Position numbers and translations under genes: made by a program. From the NCBI GenBank assembly GCA_000437495.1, contig FR897802.1, positions 4,817-26,854 of the forward strand: a stretch of 22,038 bases of DNA, given 5' to 3'. Below the pieces are notes generated by a model that was not told the origin of the DNA, did no database searches, and was given only the letters and a program-made list of their open reading frames with translations. The stretch comes from Prevotella sp. CAG:485 (lineage in GTDB: Bacteria; Bacteroidota; Bacteroidia; Bacteroidales; Muribaculaceae). The first letter of the stretch is position 1; each line of letters begins with the position of its first letter. Below, in pieces: positions 15,100-21,984 of the stretch.

Positions 15100-15167
15100 G
15101 GTCGTGTGTTGTACGTAGTTTATATCCCGGCGTGCATCATGCCGTCAGGCTTTTCAAAAATTCCGCG

Positions 15168-15199
15168 CAAAGTTAGTCAATTCCGGCAACTTAAACAAA
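15168..15199 (-). promoter_or_regulatory. Bacteroidetes-type promoter of tig
   Basis: Minus-strand TTTG (15199-15196), exactly 20 bases, then TAACTTTG (15175-15168), a full consensus match. Predicted start near 15162, leader about 60 nt. Confidence 0.78.
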
Positions 15200-15229
15200 T
15201 TTTTGGTCAACATTCTTTGGCAAATTGTT

Positions 15230-15241
15230 GATGCCGGCATC
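15230..15241. promoter_or_regulatory. 12-bp perfect palindrome upstream of the tig promoter
   Basis: GATGCCGGCATC reads the same on both strands and lies 31 bases upstream of the tig -33 element, where an activator or repressor dimer could bind. As an RNA hairpin it would have only a 4-bp stem. No second copy was noticed by eye elsewhere in the window. Confidence 0.35.
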
Positions 15242-15310
15242 TTTTTACGCTAAAACAAATTCTCCTCACTTACGGTTCGGCGAATGTGCATACCATTGCA
15301 CAAATGTCCG

Positions 15311-15910
15311 TCAAATGTCGAGAATCAGTTCCGAAAGAGGGCGCTTGGGCACCACATGAGTGCCGTCGGCTTCCCTGTAATAGTTGTAGTCCTCGCCCGG
15401 CTGCAGGTCCCTGAGCACTATGTTTTCAGCCTTATAGCCCAAAGCGAGCACATACTCCACCTTGTAATGCGGCTCAAGGCCCAGAGCCTCATGCACCTGT
15501 GCCGGAGTGAAATTGCGTATTATGCAGCCGCTGATGCCCAACATGGCGGCTCCCAACGTAATGGCCTGCAGCTGCAAGCCGCAGTCGCACAACAGCGACG
15601 GGGCGATGCGTGTGTCGGTAACCTGCACCAGATAGGCCGTCGGACGCTGTTCAGGCGTCGGGCCATCCCAGTCTTTCAGATGCCTGGCCCAACGCAGCAA
15701 CGGAAAGAGACGGTCGCGGTCGGCTGCCTCCGTTACCATTACATAGCGCAAGGGCTGCATATTCTGCGACGAAGCGCAGTAACGCGTCAGCTCAACCAAC
15801 GCTTCCAGCACCTCTCTGCCTATGCCTCGCGAGGCGTCGTAGCGGCGCACTGACCGGTCGAACTCAAGGAGCTTCCGCAGCGGCGCAAGTTCTTGCCTGG
15901 GGTTGTTCAC
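15311..15910 (-). CDS. Nitroreductase family protein (FMN-dependent)
   Basis: FMN-binding NAD(P)H oxidoreductase of the nitroreductase superfamily; substrate unknown. About 199 aa. The FMN-phosphate-binding R-S-V-R-R-Y-D is near the N-terminus, followed by the family-typical S-S-Q-N-M-Q-P-L-R-Y-V-M-V, a helical middle, and G-I-S-G-C-I-I-R-N-F. The start is GTG at 15910 (giving V/M-N-N-P-R-Q), 8 bases after the aminopeptidase stop. The longer reading frame back to 16009 would run into that gene and adds residues that do not look like the family. It is the last gene of the pgm-to-nitroreductase row. A weak hairpin TGTGCA/TGCACA (15285-15302) follows without a T-run. Confidence 0.85.
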   Translation of the reverse strand: MNNPRQELAPLRKLLEFDRSVRRYDASRGIGREVLEALVELTRYCASSQNMQPLRYVMVTEAADRDRLFPLLRWARHLKDWDGPTPEQRPTAYLVQVTDTRIAPSLLCDCGLQLQAITLGAAMLGISGCIIRNFTPAQVHEALGLEPHYKVEYVLALGYKAENIVLRDLQPGEDYNYYREADGTHVVPKRPLSELILDI

Positions 15911-15918
15911 AGCGCTTT

Positions 15919-17217
15919 TTATTTTGAGGTGAAGAAGTAGGTGAAGACTTTCTCGGTGTATTCCTGGTCGGCCACGGCAGCCGTTTCGCGTGCCGAGTGC
16001 ATGGCCCACAGCGGACAGCCCATGTCTACGCCGTCAATGTCGAGCTGACCCGTAAGGATGTTACCCAGCGTCGAGCCGCCTGCCACGTCGGAGTGATTGA
16101 CGAAATATTGACACGGCACACCTGCTTCGCGACAGAGTTCTGCAAACACTGCAGCGCCGCGGGCGTCAGTCATATATTTGCAGTTGGCGTTGATTTTTAT
16201 CACCGGACCGCCGCCCATCACCGGGTGGTTGGTGGGGTCATATTTGCTGTTGTAGTTGGGGTGCCAGGCATGGGCATTGTCGGCCGATACCATGAACGAG
16301 CGGGCAATGGCGGGTGCGAGGCCTTCCATGCCGCCGCTCAGGCGCATCAGTATGTTGGTGAGCACCGGCGAGTGGGCACCCTGCTTGGTGCCGGAGCCGG
16401 TCTCCTCGTTGTCGAACAGGGCGAGAACACGGGTGTATGATGCCGGAGTGTCGGCTGAAGCCAACAGAGCTTCCAGGCCGGCGAAACACATGCTCAGGTC
16501 GTCGATGCGGCCGCTCTGTATGTATTCGTTGTTGGCGCCGGCAAGGGCGGCACGCTCGGCAGGATAGAGGTTCAGCTCATATTCGATTATGTCGGCCGGT
16601 TTGATGTCGAGATAGTCGGCCAGCATAATCTTCACAATGCCACCTTTGGCTTTAATGTCGGCAATCTGCTCCGGAGTGTAATAGCCCACCACGGGGAGCA
16701 TATCTTTCTGCACCGACAGGGGGTTGCCTTCGTTCACGGCGCGGTTGAAATGTATGGCCAGATGCGGAATGAAAGCCACCGGGCGGCGCAGGTCAACAAG
16801 TACTTCGCGCGGATGCAGGGCATCTTCGCCGCGCAGCATCACGCGGCCCGATATTGACAGCGGACGGTCGAACCAGGTATAGAGGATGCCGCCGCCGTAT
16901 TTCTCAACGTTGAGACTTATCACGCCGCCGTCGCCGTAAATTTCGGCGTTTGGTTTGATTTTGAAGCAGGGTGAGTCGGTGTGAGCCGCGATGATGCGGA
17001 ACGCCGGTTCGGCTATGGTGTTCTCAGGCATGATGAAGGCGAACAGTGCCGACGAGTTGCGCGTAAGGAAATAGCGTCCGTTGGGTTTTACGTTCCAGTC
17101 TGTGGAGGCCATGTCAAGACGTGTGAAGCCGGCTTTCAGCAGAGCGTCGGTTACGGTCTTTACGGCCAGGAAGTTGCAGGTGGAGGAGTCGAGTTGACGT
17201 AATATGCGGTCAGTCAT
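15919..17217 (-). CDS. apeB: M18 family aminopeptidase
   Basis: Zinc-dependent aminopeptidase of the M18 (aspartyl aminopeptidase/ApeB) family; removes N-terminal residues from peptides in the cytoplasm. 432 aa, normal length. Metal and catalytic residues in their motifs: A-A-H-T-D-S-P (His79, Asp81), R-I-D-D-L-S (Asp239/240), F-D-N-E-E-T-G-S (Glu271/272), S-A-D-N-A-H-A (Asp313) and A-M-H-S-A-R-E (His407). ATG at 17217, 22 bases after the stop of the upstream small gene, so co-transcription is likely. Substrate preference (acidic or broad) cannot be read from sequence. Confidence 0.94.
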   Translation of the reverse strand: MTDRILRQLDSSTCNFLAVKTVTDALLKAGFTRLDMASTDWNVKPNGRYFLTRNSSALFAFIMPENTIAEPAFRIIAAHTDSPCFKIKPNAEIYGDGGVISLNVEKYGGGILYTWFDRPLSISGRVMLRGEDALHPREVLVDLRRPVAFIPHLAIHFNRAVNEGNPLSVQKDMLPVVGYYTPEQIADIKAKGGIVKIMLADYLDIKPADIIEYELNLYPAERAALAGANNEYIQSGRIDDLSMCFAGLEALLASADTPASYTRVLALFDNEETGSGTKQGAHSPVLTNILMRLSGGMEGLAPAIARSFMVSADNAHAWHPNYNSKYDPTNHPVMGGGPVIKINANCKYMTDARGAAVFAELCREAGVPCQYFVNHSDVAGGSTLGNILTGQLDIDGVDMGCPLWAMHSARETAAVADQEYTEKVFTYFFTSK

Positions 17218-17239
17218 GGTGTTAGAGATTATTTTCGGG

Positions 17240-17770
17240 TTATAGTGATTCGGGGTTATAGCGCAGCTGATTCAGCGGCCTGAGCACATTGCAGAGACGC
17301 TGGCTCCAGTAAGCGCGGAAATTCTCGTGGCAGATTGTCAGCGCCACGGCCGTCTGCATCCCTTCCGATTCGCGTATGGCGCTCACGCAGTCGTAGAGAG
17401 GCTGGAAGATGTCGGCCAGATTCTCCGATATGGAGGCGGCTATGGGGGTGTCGGAATACTTCATGTCGGCCTCCATGGTGTCGAGATACGTGTCATGTTC
17501 GCCATAGATGCGCGCCAGAGTCTGACGGATGCTCTCGTAATATTCCTCGTCGAGATACGAGGGCAGATATTCGTCGCCGAAAGCGCTGAGCATGTCTGTG
17601 TCGAGGTTGCCGAAAGCCAGATAGAGCCGAGGCAGCATATCGAGCATCTCGGCGGTGAGCACAGGCTCTTCCGTCTCAGCCGCGTTCTCCAAAGTGATGC
17701 AGAAATTGCGCATCAGTTCTATGAGCGGAGCCATACGAGCCGTCAGCTCGCCGGATTGAGTGTCAGGCAT
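17240..17770 (-). CDS. Uncharacterised protein, probably DUF5063 family
   Basis: 176 aa, acidic, almost entirely helical in appearance, no signal peptide, no membrane segment and no recognisable catalytic motif. It resembles from memory the DUF5063 family of Bacteroidetes proteins, mainly in the C-terminal W-S-Q-R-L-x-N-V-L-R-P-L-N segment; this is a moderate-confidence assignment. The ATG at 17770 lies inside the last codons of the phosphatase gene (8-base overlap with its stop), so translation is probably coupled; a TTG at 17776 would add two residues. Its position between a tyrosine phosphatase and an aminopeptidase gives no firm hint to function, though the coupling suggests a link to the phosphatase. 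Confidence 0.75.
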   Translation of the reverse strand: MPDTQSGELTARMAPLIELMRNFCITLENAAETEEPVLTAEMLDMLPRLYLAFGNLDTDMLSAFGDEYLPSYLDEEYYESIRQTLARIYGEHDTYLDTMEADMKYSDTPIAASISENLADIFQPLYDCVSAIRESEGMQTAVALTICHENFRAYWSQRLCNVLRPLNQLRYNPESL

Positions 17771-18533
17771 CGCCAAAAATTTTGTCGTTTAGCAGTTTTG
17801 AGGCATTGCGAAGCAGAAAGTCGTATTCGCGGGTGCCCATATATTCTGTAATGGATTGCAAATGCTTGTGGTTGTGGAGGTCAGTGCCCACAAACTCCAC
17901 CATATTCTTGTCAAGCATTTCCTTGGCCAGGTCGCGCACCTGTTTGCCGTAGAAGCCCGAGAGGCTCAGCAGGTTTATCTGGAAGCGGAGACCCATGCGG
18001 CGCAGACGCAGATAATTGCTCGGTTCGCGCTGATAATAGGGGTAACGCTCCGGGTGCGCCAGAATCGGTTTGAAGCCGTAAGTGCGCACCAGTTCATTTA
18101 CGAAAGCCTCCAGGCGGAAAGGCTCGCTCACCCACCCACATTCTATGAGCAGATAATCGCCCGGCATGGGACGCACCAGCCCGGCCTTCAGCTGGTCGTA
18201 AAGCTGGTCATCTATGCGATATTCGCCGCTCACACGCAGTTGCAGCTTCGACCCGCGGTTTTGCAGCTCGCGGCGCAGCTCGGCAAACGGCGGGTCCACC
18301 GTCGACGGGTTGTTGGGAAAGACCTCGTCTGTAACGTGCGGTGTCAGTATGATTTTCTGAATCCCCAGCGCCTCCAGTTCCGTAGCCAGGTCTGCGCCGT
18401 GGTCCACGTCGCGGGCGCCGTCGTCGATGCCCGGCACCAGGTGTGCGTGAATATCCGTAAACACCGGCAACGGACGGAGGGGTTCCGCCGGCCGGTGTTC
18501 GCGCGATGTGAATAATTTTATGCCCTTGAACAT
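17763..18533 (-). CDS. PHP-family tyrosine-protein phosphatase (CpsB/YwqE-like)
   Basis: Metal-dependent phosphatase that in relatives removes phosphate from tyrosines of bacterial BY-kinases controlling polysaccharide export. 256 aa with the complete PHP metal site: D-I-H-A-H-L-V-P-G-I-D-D-G-A (His29, His31, Asp37), L-T-P-H (His66), S-G-E-Y (Glu104), L-A-H-P-E-R-Y (His160) and G-T-D-L-H-N (Asp218, His220). ATG at 18533. It follows pgm after 66 bases containing a strong hairpin. No BY-kinase, Wza-like or glycosyltransferase gene is in the window, so here it is separated from a capsule locus; activity on protein phosphotyrosine is inferred from the family. Confidence 0.9.
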   Translation of the reverse strand: MFKGIKLFTSREHRPAEPLRPLPVFTDIHAHLVPGIDDGARDVDHGADLATELEALGIQKIILTPHVTDEVFPNNPSTVDPPFAELRRELQNRGSKLQLRVSGEYRIDDQLYDQLKAGLVRPMPGDYLLIECGWVSEPFRLEAFVNELVRTYGFKPILAHPERYPYYQREPSNYLRLRRMGLRFQINLLSLSGFYGKQVRDLAKEMLDKNMVEFVGTDLHNHKHLQSITEYMGTREYDFLLRNASKLLNDKIFGDA

Positions 18534-18554
18534 GTATGGGATTGAATGTCTGTG

Positions 18555-18595
18555 TCAGGGCGCCGGCGACTGCGGGCCACTCGCCGGCGCTCTGA
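18555..18595 (-). promoter_or_regulatory. GC-rich hairpin between pgm and the phosphatase gene
   Basis: GCGCCGGCGA (18560-18569) pairs perfectly with TCGCCGGCGC (18581-18590). It is extended by five more pairs including one G-T (18555-18559 with 18591-18595), giving a 15-bp stem and an 11-nt loop. It starts 4 bases after the pgm stop on the minus strand and has no T-run, so it is not a standard terminator. It probably sits inside a shared transcript, where it could cap the 3' end of a processed pgm message. Confidence 0.65.
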
Positions 18596-18599
18596 GCGA

Positions 18600-20351
18600 T
18601 TACTGTATTTTCAGGTCTTTGAGGATGGCGTCGATGTGTTTATCGGCTTTCTCCACCGTGGCTTCATAGTCGGCGGCATCCTTCAGCGGCTCGCGCACTT
18701 CCACATAGAACTTTATCTTGGGTTCCGTGCCCGACGGACGGATGGATACTTTGTCGCCCAGCGCGTTGAAGAACTGAAGAACGTTACTGGTGGTGGGGAA
18801 GTCGAGCTTCGACACGTTGCCGTTGATGAGGTCGGTGGCGTTCAGGTCAAGATAATCCTTAATGGCCGTAACGGGGCTTCCTGCCAGCGTCTTGGGCGGA
18901 TTGGCGCGGAATTCGCGCATCATGGCGGCTATCTCTTCGGCGCCGCTCTTGCCCGGACGTACCACGCTGATGCCGCGTTCGCGCGAGAAACCGTATTCCA
19001 GATAAATCTGTATGAGCAGCTCATAGAGGTTCATGCCCTTGTCGGCAGCCCAGGCGGCAATCTCGCACATCATGGAGATGGCGCTCACGCTGTCTTTGTC
19101 GCGGCAGAAATCCTCGGCCAGGAAGCCGTAGCTCTCCTCGCCGCCACCCAGATAGCGGGCGGTGCCTTCGTGGTTGCGCATCACGTCGGCAATCCACTTG
19201 AAGCCCGTGTAGCAGTCGTAGCACTTAACGCCGTTGGCATCGGCAATACGCTTTATGGTCTCGGTGGTTACAATCGTCTTGACGCAATATTCGTTGCCGG
19301 TGATGCGGCCGAGCTCGCGGTTGCGCGTGATGATGTAATAGAGGAAAATCATCACAATCTGGTTGCCGTTTACCAGCTGATAGTTGCCCTGTTTGTCGCG
19401 CACCACCAGACCGATGCGGTCGGCGTCGGGGTCGGAGGCGAGCACTAATTGAGCGCCTGTTTCGCGGGCTTTGGCAATGCCCATGGCCATGGCTTCAGGG
19501 TTCTCCGGGTTCGGGCTGACCACTGTGGGGAAGTCGCCGCTCTGCACATCCTGCTCGGGTACGTGGATGATATTGTCGAAGCCCCACAGCTTCAGCGAGT
19601 CGAACATCAGACGCGACCCTGTGCCGTGTATGGGGGTGTAGACAATCTTCATGTCGTGATGACGCAGACAGGCTTCGCGATCCATCTGCAGACCTAAAAT
19701 GGCACTGAGGAAAGCCTTGTCAACGTCTTTGCCTATTATCTGAATCAGCTCCTTGCGAGGAGTGAATTTTATCTGGTCAACGGAGGTGATGGCGTTTACG
19801 TATTCAATGGTCTTTACGTCGTGGGGTGCTATCATCTGGGCGCCGTCGCTCCAGTAAGCCTTGTAGCCGTTATACTCTTTGGGGTTGTGGCTTGCCGTTA
19901 CCATTACGCCGCTCTGGCAGCCTAAATGACGAATGGCGAAGCTCACTTCAGGAGTAGGGCAGCAGCTGTCGAAGAGAGATACCTTGATGCCGTTTGCCGA
20001 GAAAATGTCGGCGGCCAGTTCGGCGAACTTGCGCGAGTTGTGGCGCACATCATGGCCAATGGCCACGCTTATCTGCGGCACTTCGCTGAAGGCGTCGTTG
20101 AGGTAGTTGGCCAGACCCTGGGTGGCAGCGCCCACGGTGTAGATGTTCATGCGGTTGGTGCCGGCGCCCATTATGCCGCGCAGACCGCCAGTGCCAAATT
20201 CCAGGTCTTTGTAAAAGGCTTCTATGAGAGGGGTCTTGTCGGCTGCGTCGAGCATTGATTGTACTTCCTGACGCGTCTCGGCATCATATTGAGGGGTAAG
20301 CCACTGACGGGCTTTGGCTTCTACCGTTTTCAGCAGTTCGTCGTTATTCAT
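18600..20351 (-). CDS. Phosphoglucomutase/phosphomannomutase (alpha-D-phosphohexomutase)
   Basis: Interconverts hexose 1- and 6-phosphates, supplying glucose-1-phosphate or mannose-1-phosphate for glycogen and surface polysaccharide. 583 aa, the long form typical of bacterial PGM2-like enzymes. In order: E-F-G-T-G-G-L-R-G (51-59), phosphoserine loop T-A-S-H-N-P (Ser154), metal loop D-P-D-A-D-R (Asp307, 309, 311), sugar-specificity loop G-G-G-E-E-S-Y-G-F (402-410), and phosphate-binding R-P-S-G-T-E-P-K near the C-terminus. ATG at 20351. The leader (20352-20482) has no clear TAnnTTTG promoter. It heads the row of genes down to the nitroreductase. Glucose versus mannose preference is not decidable from the sequence. 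Confidence 0.93.
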   Translation of the reverse strand: MNNDELLKTVEAKARQWLTPQYDAETRQEVQSMLDAADKTPLIEAFYKDLEFGTGGLRGIMGAGTNRMNIYTVGAATQGLANYLNDAFSEVPQISVAIGHDVRHNSRKFAELAADIFSANGIKVSLFDSCCPTPEVSFAIRHLGCQSGVMVTASHNPKEYNGYKAYWSDGAQMIAPHDVKTIEYVNAITSVDQIKFTPRKELIQIIGKDVDKAFLSAILGLQMDREACLRHHDMKIVYTPIHGTGSRLMFDSLKLWGFDNIIHVPEQDVQSGDFPTVVSPNPENPEAMAMGIAKARETGAQLVLASDPDADRIGLVVRDKQGNYQLVNGNQIVMIFLYYIITRNRELGRITGNEYCVKTIVTTETIKRIADANGVKCYDCYTGFKWIADVMRNHEGTARYLGGGEESYGFLAEDFCRDKDSVSAISMMCEIAAWAADKGMNLYELLIQIYLEYGFSRERGISVVRPGKSGAEEIAAMMREFRANPPKTLAGSPVTAIKDYLDLNATDLINGNVSKLDFPTTSNVLQFFNALGDKVSIRPSGTEPKIKFYVEVREPLKDAADYEATVEKADKHIDAILKDLKIQ

Positions 20352-20384
20352 AGTCTGTGTGTGTTTTTGCAGGTTGCGGAGGCA

Positions 20385-20426
20385 AGGCGTCGCACCTTAT
20401 ATTATGATTTTTAAGTATAAACGCCT
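20385..20426 (-). promoter_or_regulatory. Possible stem-loop in the pgm leader
   Basis: AGGCGT (20385-20390) pairs with ACGCCT (20421-20426), and inside it TTATA (20397-20401) with TATAA (20416-20420). The stem is interrupted and half of it A/T, so stability is modest. The stretch between pgm and the rpmE2 terminator holds nothing else I can support. Confidence 0.3.
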
Positions 20427-20482
20427 CAATGACCCCGTTAGTTTGCTATAAGCAGAGAGGTAAATGGTTTGGATAAAAGGAG

Positions 20483-20546
20483 AAAAAAACAACAGACAGC
20501 CGGAACAAAGACGGTTTTTATGCACCGTGCTTTGCGGCCGGCTGTC
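20483..20546 (-). terminator. Intrinsic terminator of rpmE2
   Basis: GACAGCCGG (20495-20503) pairs with CCGGCTGTC (20538-20546). Inside, ACAAAG/ACGGT-type arms pair further (CTTTG with CAAAG, ACGGT with ACCGT), giving a long stepped hairpin. On the minus strand it is followed by TGTTGTTTTTTTC, with a seven-T run at 20489-20483. Confidence 0.85.
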
Positions 20547-20619
20547 GCTTTTTGTGGCGAGGTTGTTGCTGTGTGCCGGTGACCACACGCAGTGTTGCCG
20601 GCGTTTCGCTGTCGTTGAC

Positions 20620-20874
20620 TTACTTCTTGATGCGGTTGCCGTAACGCGAACGGAATTTGTCCACACGGCCGGCCGTATCCACCAGCTTCTGCTTGCCGGT
20701 GAAGAAGGGGTGCGACGATGAGGTAATCTCAAGCTTTACCAACGGATATTCCTTGCCGTCTACCGTTATTGTCTCTTTGGACGCTACTGTCGAGCGAGTG
20801 ATGAAGATTTCGTCGTTCGACATGTCCTTGAACACTACCTCGCGGTAATTTTTGGGATGGGTGTTTTCTTTCAT
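20620..20874 (-). CDS. rpmE2: 50S ribosomal protein L31, type B
   Basis: Large-subunit protein at the central protuberance/intersubunit bridge. 84 aa, beginning M-K-E-N-T-H-P-K-N-Y-R and containing S-S-S-H-P-F-F-T-G-K-Q-K and D-T-A-G-R-V-D-K-F, which define the type B form. The two C-x-x-C zinc cysteines of type A L31 are absent, so this copy works without zinc. No type A copy is in the window. ATG at 20874, just after the palindrome CTGATCAG (20877-20884). It is preceded by a structured leader and a consensus promoter and followed by a strong terminator: a single-gene transcript. Confidence 0.97.
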   Translation of the reverse strand: MKENTHPKNYREVVFKDMSNDEIFITRSTVASKETITVDGKEYPLVKLEITSSSHPFFTGKQKLVDTAGRVDKFRSRYGNRIKK

Positions 20875-20908
20875 TTCTGATCAGTAATTTTAGTGTACAT
20901 TAATCACA

Positions 20909-20954
20909 GGAGGATGGCTAATCCTCCGGCCTTCGGGTAGCGACTCCGCAGGCC
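20909..20954 (-). promoter_or_regulatory. Structured 5' leader of rpmE2, candidate ribosomal-protein leader
   Basis: Within a leader of about 92 nt, in transcript order: GGCCT (20954-20950) pairs with AGGCC (20932-20928) and encloses a small GCG-GAGT-CGC hairpin (20949-20940) plus a 7-nt single strand TACCCGA (20939-20933). Directly abutting it is a 7-bp hairpin, GGAGGAT (20927-20921) with ATCCTCC (20915-20909), around the loop TAGCC. The loop's TAGC could also pair with GCTA at 20941-20938. There is no T-run. The arrangement resembles autoregulatory ribosomal-protein leaders, but the function is inferred. Confidence 0.5.
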
Positions 20955-20971
20955 TTTTCTTAATGGCGCTG

Positions 20972-21003
20972 CAAAATTACCACATTTCCGTCAATTATGC
21001 AAA
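20972..21003 (-). promoter_or_regulatory. Bacteroidetes-type promoter of rpmE2
   Basis: Minus-strand TTTG (21003-21000), exactly 20 bases, then TAATTTTG (20979-20972), a full consensus match. Predicted start near 20966. Confidence 0.78.
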
Positions 21004-21118
21004 CCCTCCTTGAAATCCTTTCTCTTCTTTTCCCTTCTTTCTCATATTTTCGCGCCCCTGTTCCCTGCCTCTCCTTAGCCCTTACCTCAATGCGTAAACC
21101 AACCCCCAATGCTTAAGA
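21004..21118. other. Non-coding spacer with a purine/pyrimidine-biased tract
   Basis: Between the rpmE2 promoter and the lipoprotein-gene terminator. From about 21004 to 21050 the plus strand is almost all C and T (purine-rich on the minus, transcript-sense, strand). No gene or stable hairpin seen. Confidence 0.4.
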
Positions 21119-21152
21119 CAAAAGGAGCAAAGCATCCGTTGCTCCGCTCCTT
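21119..21152 (-). terminator. Probable intrinsic terminator of the lipoprotein gene
   Basis: AAGGAGC (21122-21128) pairs with GCTCCTT (21146-21152); an alternative inner pairing is GGAGCA/TGCTCC (21124-21129, 21140-21145). On the minus strand the stem runs into TTTTGTCTT. It lies 29 bases after the stop codon. Confidence 0.65.
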
Positions 21153-21181
21153 CTGATATTTTTGCGACTTCGGTCAGCCCT

Positions 21182-21871
21182 TTAGCTGTTTATGTCCACT
21201 TTCAACTTAAACCAGAAACCCCGAGATACGGGAGGATATGATACACCGTCAACCCACATACCGAACTTATATACCTCAAGGGCAACGTCTGCGGCTGTGG
21301 TGTCTGCCATAAAGGCATCATATTGTTTTTTGAACGCGGTGTTTGGCTCCACGTAAGCTCTTATGGTATGTCGGATGTTACGCGATGGCCACACAAAATC
21401 GTATGTTATATCCACCGGCTCCTTCATTTCAGCTATCTCTTGCCACTCAAGCGTGAAAGGCGCAAGAATGTCACTTACGCGATCCATATTGCCAAAAATT
21501 CCAACTTTCTTGGATAATCCGGCAACCGGAAAGTTTGTATCTCCTAAATGATATTTCTTGCCTTGATATTCGAAATAGAAATCACTGTCGATAACGTTAT
21601 TGGGGTTTGTGATAGACATAAGGTCATTACCATTCTGATCCACTATCTGCATTGCGGCGAAGAATCTGTATGTCATGTCAAAGCTACCACCTCCTCCAAA
21701 TAAAGTTGGGTGATGGGTTAATCGCATAGTGAGAACGCGAAGGTCTTTTCGCCATTCTTCCGTCTGCTGTCCTTCTTTGTTATCGGGTTCGTCGTCGCTG
21801 CATGAGATGAAGCATACCTGAACTGTCAGAACAGCTATCAGCGCCCATAGGACTCTTATTGTCTTCTTCAT
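21182..21871 (-). CDS. Unrecognised lipoprotein, probably surface-exposed
   Basis: 229 aa, family not recognised. Residues 1-23 form a lipoprotein signal peptide (M-K-K-T-I-R, a hydrophobic stretch, then lipobox F-I-S-C), so Cys24 should be lipidated. The next residues are S-D-D-E; an S plus acidic run after the lipid cysteine is the known Bacteroidetes surface-export signal, so outer-leaflet display is likely. The mature part is rich in aromatic and beta-type segments (for example Y-F-E-Y-Q-G-K-K-Y-H-L-G) and contains a glycine run G-G-G-G (about 58-61), suggesting a beta-sandwich. No catalytic motif is visible. The gene is more AT-rich than its neighbours. ATG at 21871, own promoter and terminator, no partner genes in view. 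Confidence 0.85.
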   Translation of the reverse strand: MKKTIRVLWALIAVLTVQVCFISCSDDEPDNKEGQQTEEWRKDLRVLTMRLTHHPTLFGGGGSFDMTYRFFAAMQIVDQNGNDLMSITNPNNVIDSDFYFEYQGKKYHLGDTNFPVAGLSKKVGIFGNMDRVSDILAPFTLEWQEIAEMKEPVDITYDFVWPSRNIRHTIRAYVEPNTAFKKQYDAFMADTTAADVALEVYKFGMWVDGVSYPPVSRGFWFKLKVDINS

Positions 21872-21952
21872 TGCGTTATTGATTTAGTTCTCGGTTGAAT
21901 TTGTTTTTCCTTGTAAGCTTGGTGTTAAGTTTGGTTGAATTTTTATCTGCGG

Positions 21953-21984
21953 CAAAGTTACAATATCTATTTTATTGATGCAAT
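21953..21984 (-). promoter_or_regulatory. Bacteroidetes-type promoter of the lipoprotein gene
   Basis: Minus-strand ATTG (21984-21981), exactly 20 bases, then TAACTTTG (21960-21953). Predicted start near 21947, leader about 75 nt. The remaining bases to the window end (21985-22038) are very AT-rich and hold nothing else I can identify. Confidence 0.72.

Noticed and set aside
13885..15231. 448-codon plus-strand frame opposite trigger factor, and similar long plus-strand frames opposite pyrB, recQ and pgm
   Set aside because: These long antisense frames arise from the codon bias of GC-rich genes; they have histidine/leucine-rich composition, no domains, and the opposite strand holds certain genes.
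15911..16009. N-terminal extension of the nitroreductase frame
   Set aside because: It overlaps the 3' end of the M18 aminopeptidase gene in another frame and lacks family-like residues; the GTG at 15910 is a better start.
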